IMG/VR virus record: IMGVR_UViG_3300037961_006042
Span: 1 to 24,134 of that record
DNA: 24,134 bases
Reading direction: 5' to 3' (one strand)
From: a virus
Positions 7,133-12,956 of this stretch are shown here, piece by piece (the stretch's first letter is position 1; each line of letters begins with the position of its first letter). Under the pieces are notes generated by a model. The model saw only the letters and a list, made by a program, of their open reading frames with translations, searched no databases and was not told where the DNA came from. Position numbers and translations under genes: made by a program.

Positions 7133-7510
7133 TTAAGTATTTATTAGGAAATGTTGAGTTGGAATGGACCTAGCATCCCTTAATTCAAGTGGGTATATCA
7201 CATGCAAATTACCCACAACTTCATTCCAGGTATAGTTTCTAAACTTACCCCAATGATAATTCAACCCTTTAAACCCCCATCTATCAATAGACACACAAGC
7301 AATCAATGGGTTCTGATCATATTTTATTCTTGGTGTCTTTGGTTGATACACAAATGTGTAGTATCTCCCAACATCAGGAACAACTTCTGTCTCTGTTAGC
7401 ACCTCAAGAAGAGCCATCATCCTATCATCAGCAGATGACTTGTTGATGATATCATCTACAACATACTCTAATCTATTTTCTGCGCTTTCTAGATACTCCT
7501 CTTGTTCCAT
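7133..7510 (-). CDS. Conserved hypothetical phage protein, 125 aa, between gp48 and gp4
   Basis: The ATG at 7510 has AGGAAG 5 bases upstream and lies inside the last 38 bases of gp4, so the two are probably coupled. The first 50 residues are acidic and helical. The rest is compact and aromatic: GRYYTFVYQPKTPRIKYDQNPLIACVS, then WGFKGLNYHWGKFRNYTWNEV. The pattern Tyr-Asp-x-x-Pro-Leu-Ile followed by Gly-Phe-x-Gly-x-Asn-x-His recalls a domain seen in unassigned proteins of many large phages. Given its place between a head-completion and a tail-tube gene, an assembly or structural role is likely, but this is inference. Confidence 0.75.
   Translation of the reverse strand: MEQEEYLESAENRLEYVVDDIINKSSADDRMMALLEVLTETEVVPDVGRYYTFVYQPKTPRIKYDQNPLIACVSIDRWGFKGLNYHWGKFRNYTWNEVVGNLHVIYPLELRDARSIPTQHFLINT
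7138..7145 (-). promoter_or_regulatory. Candidate late promoter AATAAATA before gp48
   Basis: Read on the minus strand, the motif matches NATAAATA. It ends 20 bases before the gp48 ATG, leaving a leader of about 15 bases with the AAGGA ribosome-binding site. It overlaps the 3' end of the 125-residue gene. The spacing is nearly the same as for the candidate at 959-966, which adds some weight. Confidence 0.5.
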
Positions 7511-7961
7511 AGTTCTTCCTAGTATGATGTTTTTCTGGGAAGATTTGATTCTCCGTCATTATCTGAAACTCAATACCATTATCTTTGGCAAACTCTGACG
7601 CTGCTTTCCACTTGGCTTTATTTATCTCAAAAGTTGCACATTCATATAGGTATGACTTAGTAACTCTACTCTTCTTCTCAGGTGGTTTGGTTTGTTTGTC
7701 AGGTTTTATTTCTATGATATATCTCTTGCCATCAGTCTTCTCAATTAAGAAGTCTGGATAGTACCTATGAACCTTACCATCAACAGGTGATACATATGGG
7801 ATTGAGAACTCTTCACTTGCCCACTTTTTTATGCTAGGATTGGTATCACACTCCTTACAGAACCTTCTTTCCCATGAACTCCTACAAATAATATTGTTAG
7901 GATTGCCCATGTACTTGTCTGGGTTGGTGGGTTTATACTTTGTCTTTATAGATTGCCCCAC
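7473..7961 (-). CDS. 4: gp4-like head completion protein (PD-(D/E)XK fold), probable GTG start
   Basis: T4 gp4 (gp50/gp65) is needed to finish DNA-filled heads before tails attach. The core matches cyanophage gp4: SIKTKYKP near the start, CRSSWERRF, WASEEFSIPYVSPVDGKVHRYYPDF, and IIEIKPDKQTKPP. PDF and EIK form a PD-(D/E)XK nuclease-like pattern (D70, E84, K86 from the GTG). The frame is open to ATG 8015 and ATG 7988, but a perfect late promoter at 7991-7998 would start RNA near 7985, downstream of or at these codons. GTG at 7961 gives VGQSIKTKYKP, which agrees with the start of relatives as I remember them and yields 162 residues. No strong ribosome-binding site is seen for any start. Confidence 0.82.
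   Translation of the reverse strand: MGQSIKTKYKPTNPDKYMGNPNNIICRSSWERRFCKECDTNPSIKKWASEEFSIPYVSPVDGKVHRYYPDFLIEKTDGKRYIIEIKPDKQTKPPEKKSRVTKSYLYECATFEINKAKWKAASEFAKDNGIEFQIMTENQIFPEKHHTRKNYGTRGVSRKRRK
7619..7626 (-). promoter_or_regulatory. Weak candidate late promoter GATAAATA inside gp4
   Basis: The minus-strand octamer matches NATAAATA 109 bases before the 125-residue gene. It encodes Glu-Ile-Asn in a conserved part of gp4 and may be a chance match. Confidence 0.2.
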
Positions 7962-7990
7962 TTTCTGTCTACATAGTATGGTAATCATCT

Positions 7991-7998
7991 TATTTATA
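7991..7998 (-). promoter_or_regulatory. Late promoter TATAAATA driving gp4 and the minus-strand block
   Basis: On the minus strand this is a perfect T4 late consensus. It lies between divergent genes, two bases from the ATG (8000) of the plus-strand tail gene and 30 bases before the GTG proposed for gp4. It is the best promoter candidate in the window and would transcribe gp4, the 125-residue gene, gp48 and gp53. Confidence 0.65.
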
Positions 7999-7999
7999 G

Positions 8000-8791
8000 A
8001 TGGCAGGGATATCAAGATACACTACAGAGAGTCTGATTACAAAGTTGATGCACAATGCAACAACTTCAAATTACTTTCTGTCAATCAATCTGCCAGGCGC
8101 AGTAAGAACTCATATTCAACAACAAAAAGGTGTTGCAGTTGATGCTGGATTGCAAGAAAGAATCAACATCTCTTGCACTGATGCAACTCTTCCTGGTTCA
8201 TCATTTGCCACTCATGATGTGACGTCAGACTTCATGGGTGTCACTGAGAAGATGGCATATAGAAGGATGTATGATGACACAATGTCTGTGTCAATGATTG
8301 TTGATCCTGAATATAAAACCCTTCACTTCTTTGAGGGTTGGATGGATTATATTGCTGGTAAGGAGATAACTAATAGAGGAAGTAATGAAAACTATAAAAA
8401 CTTTAGGAATGGATTCAGGATGAATTATCCTGATGGTGATGAGATAGGTGAAGGTTATAGATCACAAAATCTTATTGAAATTTATAAATTTGAGAGAGAT
8501 ATTTCAAAAAATCAAAGTATCAAATATACTTTGATTGAGGGATTTCCTATCTCTATGAATCCAATGGACATTAGTTATGGATCAACTGATCTTCTTAAAC
8601 TGACAGTAAACTTTACTTTTGTCAGATATGTGACTGAACCATACATTCCAGCAGCCAAAAAGAAGACTGATGAACAAAGTCCTCTTCCCACTTTAGATAA
8701 CTTTCTTCTTACACAGAACTTCCTTAACTTCAAACCAGGTGATGGAAAGATCAATCCAGAACTTAATTTTGTTAATCAAAACGTTGCCTAA
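8000..8791 (+). CDS. Tail-tube-like baseplate protein, possible gp54 (tube initiator)
   Basis: The 263-residue protein begins MAGISRYTTESLITKLMHNATTS. The central part (IQQQKGVAVDAGLQERINISCTDATLPGSSF, then YRRMYDDTMSVSMIVDPEY and FFEGWMDYI) and the end (YGSTDLLKLTVNFTFVRYV) follow the pattern of phage tail-tube proteins: an initial strand, a loop with Pro-Gly, a middle strand giving size and position, and a final strand ending in F-x-x-R/Y. gp48 is already present, so this is a good candidate for gp54, the other T4 tube initiator, but gp19-fold proteins are hard to separate by eye. No ribosome-binding site is visible and the ATG is two bases from the divergent late promoter. Confidence 0.65.
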   Translation: MAGISRYTTESLITKLMHNATTSNYFLSINLPGAVRTHIQQQKGVAVDAGLQERINISCTDATLPGSSFATHDVTSDFMGVTEKMAYRRMYDDTMSVSMIVDPEYKTLHFFEGWMDYIAGKEITNRGSNENYKNFRNGFRMNYPDGDEIGEGYRSQNLIEIYKFERDISKNQSIKYTLIEGFPISMNPMDISYGSTDLLKLTVNFTFVRYVTEPYIPAAKKKTDEQSPLPTLDNFLLTQNFLNFKPGDGKINPELNFVNQNVA

Positions 8792-8821
8792 ATATTCACA
8801 CTGATTTTTTTATAGGATATT

Positions 8822-9538
8822 ATGCCTTTACCAAAAATTGTAACACCAACATTTGAGTTGGATTTGCCTTCTTCAGGAAAAACAATTAGTTATAGACCTT
8901 TCCTTGTCAAGGAAGAAAAACTACTTGTGATTGCACTTGAGTCAGAGGACTCGCAACAGATCACATCAGCAATCAAAGCTGTCATCAGTGATTGTATCTT
9001 GACAAAGGATGTTAAGGTTGATCAACTTCCAACTTTTGATATTGAATATCTCTTCTTGAATATCAGAGGTAAGTCTGTAGGAGAGGTTGTAGAAGTAAAC
9101 ATTATCTGTCCAGATGATGGTGAGACTGAAGTAAAGGTGTCAATCAATCTTGATGACATTCAAGTAGTCACAGATAAAAATCATACAAAGACTGTTAAAC
9201 TTGATGATACTTACTTCATGGACATGAAGTATCCATCTCTTGATCAGTTCATCAGAAACAACTTTGAATTTGAAGATCCAGATCTTGATCAATCATTTGA
9301 TCTGATTGGAACTTGTATTGATAAAATCTATGATAGTGATGAAGTATGGTCTACAGGTGATGTAAGTCCTCAAGAGGTGAAGGAATTTCTTGAGCAGTTG
9401 AACTCAACTCAGTTTAAAGAGATTGAAAAGTTCTTCAGCACAATGCCTAAACTTTCTCACACTATTGATGTGAAGAATCCTAATACAAAGAAAAAGAATA
9501 AAGTAACACTGGAGGGACTCTCAAGTTTTTTCGCATAG
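8822..9538 (+). CDS. 26: gp26-like baseplate hub protein (T4_baseplate family)
   Basis: The 238-residue protein starts MPLPKIVTPTFELDLPSSGK and has KTISYRPFLVKEEKLLVIALES (about 21-42), the typical opening of the T4 gp26 family, then TFDIEYLFLNIRGKSVGE and VNIICPDDGETEVKV. The C-terminal part is helical and Asp/Glu-rich. T4 gp26 is counted with the hub assembly proteins. An AGGA ribosome-binding site precedes the ATG. Near its end the gene has GGAGGG (9511-9516) and then T TTT TTC (9526-9532) just before the TAG, a probable -1 frameshift site leading into the next small frame. See the separate entries. Confidence 0.87.
   Translation: MPLPKIVTPTFELDLPSSGKTISYRPFLVKEEKLLVIALESEDSQQITSAIKAVISDCILTKDVKVDQLPTFDIEYLFLNIRGKSVGEVVEVNIICPDDGETEVKVSINLDDIQVVTDKNHTKTVKLDDTYFMDMKYPSLDQFIRNNFEFEDPDLDQSFDLIGTCIDKIYDSDEVWSTGDVSPQEVKEFLEQLNSTQFKEIEKFFSTMPKLSHTIDVKNPNTKKKNKVTLEGLSSFFA
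9511..9532 (+). promoter_or_regulatory. Probable programmed -1 frameshift signal at the end of gp26
   Basis: The heptamer T TTT TTC (9526-9532) is in the correct phase for gp26 (codons TTT 9527-9529 and TTC 9530-9532), two codons before the TAG. GGAGGG at 9511-9516 is a Shine-Dalgarno-like element 9 bases upstream, the arrangement that stimulates -1 slippage in bacterial dnaX. After slippage the frame stays open through ATG 9541 to the TGA at 9718-9720, giving a fusion of about 299 residues. No strong downstream stem was found. Confidence 0.6.
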
Positions 9539-9540
9539 GC

Positions 9541-9720
9541 ATGGCACATATGGATATGATGTCATACTATAAACTAAATTTTGCCTTGATGCAGTACCAT
9601 AAATACTCATTGACTGAGATTGAAAATATGATCCCTTGGGAGAGGGAAGTATATACTATTCTACTTGAGCAACATCTTAAAGAAGAAGAGGAAAAGGCAA
9701 AGAGAAAGAATGGCTCTTGA
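9541..9720 (+). CDS. Small hub/tail assembly protein, 59 aa, -1 partner of gp26
   Basis: ATG at 9541 opens a 59-codon frame 2 bases after the gp26 TAG, in the -1 phase relative to gp26. The protein reads MAHMDMMSYYKLNFAL, then YHKYSLTEIENMIPWEREVYTILL, and a strongly charged end (EEEEKAKRK). The pattern YSLxEIExMxPWEREVY resembles the short C-terminal partners of tail assembly chaperones and the region after gp26 in other T4-like phages, where T4 has gp51. No clear ribosome-binding site lies before the ATG, so it may be made mainly as a gp26 fusion. Its 3' end overlaps the next gene by 11 bases. Confidence 0.65.
   Translation: MAHMDMMSYYKLNFALMQYHKYSLTEIENMIPWEREVYTILLEQHLKEEEEKAKRKNGS
9598..9605 (+). 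promoter_or_regulatory. Candidate late promoter CATAAATA before the 1081-aa tail protein
   Basis: It matches NATAAATA inside the small gp26 partner gene, about 105 bases before ATG 9710. It encodes His-Lys-Tyr there, so coding constraint is an alternative explanation. Confidence 0.3.
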
Positions 9721-12700
9721 GAACCCCACCAACGTAGATAAAGAAATTGACCAGGGTATCTTGCGAGATTATCTTGGTATTGAGGATGGGAGTGATATAG
9801 ATTTTGGCACATATAAAACACTAATCAAAGAGAAAATCACTGCTGCCAGGATGGGTGGTAGTGACATGGATAGTGGTGATGTTGACATTCTTACAAGAGA
9901 GTTTGTCAGGATTAAAAAGATTCCTGTGCCTGATGACCAGGCAAAACCAAAGATTGATGCAAAGAAATTTTTTGCTGAGCAAAAGAAAGCAAAAGAGAAA
10001 ACTGAAGAAACTGAAGAGAAAAAACAAGATAAAAAAGAAGTTAGAATATCACAGGAAAAGTTTCTTAAGACTGCTCAAAACACAGTAAGAGAAAAAAAAG
10101 AAAAGGTTACTCCAAAACTTTTACTTCCAGGAACTGCTACTCCTCAAGAAAAAGAGAAGGAGGAGGATCAGCAGGAGGACGTCAAGAAAGGTATTGATGA
10201 AGTATCTCTTAAACTCACTGACCTTGAGGAAAATTTAAAGAGTATCTTAGAGACTCTCAAGAATCAATTTAGACTTGACAAAGAAGAAGAAAAGAAAGAA
10301 GATAATTTAGAGGCAAGAGAAAAAAGAAAAGCAAGAGAGGCAAAGTTAGAGGACAAAGCAGGAGAAAAAACTGATAAGAGTATCAATAAGAAAGTGGTCA
10401 AACCTGTTAAGGGTATCTTTGACATGATCATGGATTTCTTCAAGAATATTCTTCTTGGTGGTGCTCTTCTATTCCTTCTTAAACTTCTTCAAGATCCTAA
10501 GAAATATTTACAACCACTGGTTGATGCTTTTAATAGTGTTCTTGAATTTTTCAATGGTATTATAAGAGCAATCAATGGATTCATTAATGAATTTAATTAT
10601 TGGATTCTTAAACCAATAAGCAACTTTGTTATTGGTCCAATCTATGGTGCCTTTAATTTTATTGAAGATAGAATTAATGATGTCTTGAAACTCTTTGGAC
10701 AAAATCCTCTGAACAATATACCAGATCAAGCGCCACAAATTCAGATTCCAAAGATACCAGAGATCCCACTGTTTGATCCATTCAATACCTTACCTCAGAA
10801 TCAACAGAAACCACCTCCACCAAAGAGCACACCTGCTCAAGGACTTGAAGGTGGTGGCATAGTTCTCAATAATACCACCAATGCTGGAGATGTTAATGTA
10901 ACTGCAATGACATCTGGTGGCAGGGTCACTGGTAATACAGGAGAGAAAGTAAGGGGCATGGGTCCTGATACTCAGATGATTGCATTGCAACCTGGTGAGA
11001 TTGTAATGAGTAAATCTGCTGTTCAGTATCATGGTGCTAATAAACTACTTGCAATGAACAAGGAAGGTGGTGGAACAAATGTTCCTAAGCAAGGCACAGT
11101 GGCTGGTATGCAGGGTGGTGGCATGGTAGCATTGCAACCTGGTGAGATTGTGATGAACCAACCTGCTGTACAATATTATGGTGCTGAGAATCTTCTTGCA
11201 ATGAATAAGGAAGGAGGAGGGACAAATATTCCTAAGGTAGGAACAGTGACTGGTATGAGAGGTGGTGGTATGGTTGGATATGGAAAAGGTTTGGGTAAAA
11301 GTCCCATACCTGGATTTCCAAACTATCAGAAACCATCAGACAAATATGGTCAATTCTATGCCAGAATGTATAAAGCTGCTAAGAAATATGGAGATCCATT
11401 CCCAGGTGTTGTAGCAGCACAGGCGTGTGAGGAAAGTGCTTATGGAACATCACCACTAGCAAAAGCAGCAAACAATTTGTTTGGTCAAGATGCTAGTTCT
11501 GATTTCCCAGCTGATCAAACTTTTAAATATCATGATACTACTGATGACACTTATCATACAGCTATCAAGTTTAAGTCTCCAGAAGATTCTATCAAATACA
11601 GAGTAAGAATCTGGAAAGATTATTATGGTAATGCAAAAGTTCCAGGAAAAGCAATCAGAAATATTGCTTCTGCAGGATACAATCCATATGAAGATTATCC
11701 TGGTAAGATAGATGGTATAATGAGAGAGATGGGCATAGATCCATGGAAACCAAACCCTCAGATGAAAAAATCTGTTGCAAGGAGCGTTGAAAAGAGTAAA
11801 ACAAATAAAACAAAAGGTAAAAAACCTGAAGGTTTTATTGGTAAAATTAAAGGTGGTCTGATTTATACTTGGAATTCTGCAAGAAAAATTCTTGGAATGC
11901 AAGGTGGTGGATATATTGGGGAAGTAAAGAAGAGAGATAAGACTCAAGGACCAAATGCTAATAAGAAAATCTATTTGCACTGGGCTGCATCAACTAGAAA
12001 TAGTGTTGGTCCATATAAAGATGGTGCTGGATACCATACACAAATCACATCAGGTGGTTTAAGATCAGTTGCACCTTATGGAAGTAGAAAACCTTATCAT
12101 ACTTATGCTAAGAATACTCCAAATGCAGCAGGAATTGCTGTGTCTGGTATGCATGGAGCAAGTGAGGAAAACTATAAGAGTTGGGGACCACATGCAATAA
12201 CATCAACACAATATAAGGGGATGGCAAAAGAAGCTGCTGCCCTTGCTACTATATGGGGATGGAAACCAAGTGATATTACATCATCTAGAGTAAGAACACA
12301 CTCTGAAGAGTATAGAGATAATCCACAATATTACAATAGAAATATTGGAAGTCATTATCGTTGGGATCTCAATAGACTTTATGCATCCAGGAAGAAAAAC
12401 ACTGGTGGTGATGAGATAAGAAGGATGATTAAATCTGAAATGAATGCGTTTAAAGGTGTAAGTGGTGATCCTTCAGGGTCACAACCTAAGAGTTCTCCTG
12501 CTGCTGAGTTTAAAAAAGCAGAGGGTGTTGATCCTAGTAACTTTGCTGTCTTCCAGAGCATGTCTGAAGGACAGAGAAGTAGATTTCTTTCAGCACAGGC
12601 AGGCACTACTCTTGAAGGGACAAGAGTTACTTCAAGGATGCAGTTTCAGTTGCAGAAATATCTGATTGCAGAATCAAAGTTTAAGAAACAACAAACACAA

Positions 12701-12955
12701 CCTGCTGTCTCTGCTCCAGGTCCATCACCTGTAGTTTCTACATCACAAGATACTAGAGTAGCACCTGGTCCAAGGCAACCATCTACTTCTGTTGTCACTG
12801 GTCCTACACAAAATGGTGGACAAGTGCCCCCAGGTGCAACACCACAATCTGCAGCATCTGGTGGTCCTCAAAACACTGTTCCTTCTTTTGAATCAACAGA
12901 TTCTATGAACACTGAGACTCTTATCATCAAATCCATCTACAGTCTGGTAGGATAA
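9710..12955 (+). CDS. Large tail protein with GH73-like glucosaminidase and amidase domains (1081 aa)
   Basis: The chosen ATG has AGAGAAAG just upstream; a TTG start 45 bases earlier is possible but lies wholly in the preceding gene. Residues about 60-230 are Lys/Glu-rich and likely coiled coil. A hydrophobic segment DFFKNILLGGALLFLLK is near 243-259. A Gly-rich stretch holds two 49-residue repeats (ALQPGEIVM...AVQY.GA..LLAMNKEGGG) of a kind common in marine phage tape-measure proteins. Residues about 543-680 resemble GH73 glucosaminidases, with VVAAQACEESAYG (probable catalytic E575) and NNLFG. Residues about 752-895 look like an N-acetylmuramoyl-alanine amidase: IYLHWAAS (H757), GYHTQI, RTHSEE (H864) and RWDL (D886) as likely zinc ligands. 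It probably acts in the tail to open peptidoglycan, and may share tape-measure duty with the next gene. Confidence 0.8.
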   Translation: MALENPTNVDKEIDQGILRDYLGIEDGSDIDFGTYKTLIKEKITAARMGGSDMDSGDVDILTREFVRIKKIPVPDDQAKPKIDAKKFFAEQKKAKEKTEETEEKKQDKKEVRISQEKFLKTAQNTVREKKEKVTPKLLLPGTATPQEKEKEEDQQEDVKKGIDEVSLKLTDLEENLKSILETLKNQFRLDKEEEKKEDNLEAREKRKAREAKLEDKAGEKTDKSINKKVVKPVKGIFDMIMDFFKNILLGGALLFLLKLLQDPKKYLQPLVDAFNSVLEFFNGIIRAINGFINEFNYWILKPISNFVIGPIYGAFNFIEDRINDVLKLFGQNPLNNIPDQAPQIQIPKIPEIPLFDPFNTLPQNQQKPPPPKSTPAQGLEGGGIVLNNTTNAGDVNVTAMTSGGRVTGNTGEKVRGMGPDTQMIALQPGEIVMSKSAVQYHGANKLLAMNKEGGGTNVPKQGTVAGMQGGGMVALQPGEIVMNQPAVQYYGAENLLAMNKEGGGTNIPKVGTVTGMRGGGMVGYGKGLGKSPIPGFPNYQKPSDKYGQFYARMYKAAKKYGDPFPGVVAAQACEESAYGTSPLAKAANNLFGQDASSDFPADQTFKYHDTTDDTYHTAIKFKSPEDSIKYRVRIWKDYYGNAKVPGKAIRNIASAGYNPYEDYPGKIDGIMREMGIDPWKPNPQMKKSVARSVEKSKTNKTKGKKPEGFIGKIKGGLIYTWNSARKILGMQGGGYIGEVKKRDKTQGPNANKKIYLHWAASTRNSVGPYKDGAGYHTQITSGGLRSVAPYGSRKPYHTYAKNTPNAAGIAVSGMHGASEENYKSWGPHAITSTQYKGMAKEAAALATIWGWKPSDITSSRVRTHSEEYRDNPQYYNRNIGSHYRWDLNRLYASRKKNTGGDEIRRMIKSEMNAFKGVSGDPSGSQPKSSPAAEFKKAEGVDPSNFAVFQSMSEGQRSRFLSAQAGTTLEGTRVTSRMQFQLQKYLIAESKFKKQQTQPAVSAPGPSPVVSTSQDTRVAPGPRQPSTSVVTGPTQNGGQVPPGATPQSAASGGPQNTVPSFESTDSMNTETLIIKSIYSLVG
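10976..11269 (+). repeat. Two tandem 49-codon repeats in the 1081-aa tail protein
   Basis: Units 10976-11122 and 11123-11269 are exactly 147 bases each. Both encode M-(I/V)-ALQPGEIVM, then AVQY-(H/Y)-GA, LLAMNKEGGGTN and a Gly-rich end. They differ at about ten residues, so the duplication is not very recent. Similar LxPGEfVmxxxAVxxxGxxxL motifs occur singly near the C-terminus of many phage tape-measure proteins. Confidence 0.85.
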
Positions 12956-12956
12956 A

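Noticed and set aside
7953-7979. Sigma-70-like TTGCCC / TAGTAT pair in front of the gene at 8000
   Set aside because: The spacing is 15 bases and both boxes are poor; it also lies within gp4 coding sequence.
9665-9709. A TTG start that would add 15 residues to the 1081-aa tail protein
   Set aside because: The extension lies wholly inside the preceding small gene and ATG 9710 has a good AGAGAAAG ribosome-binding site.
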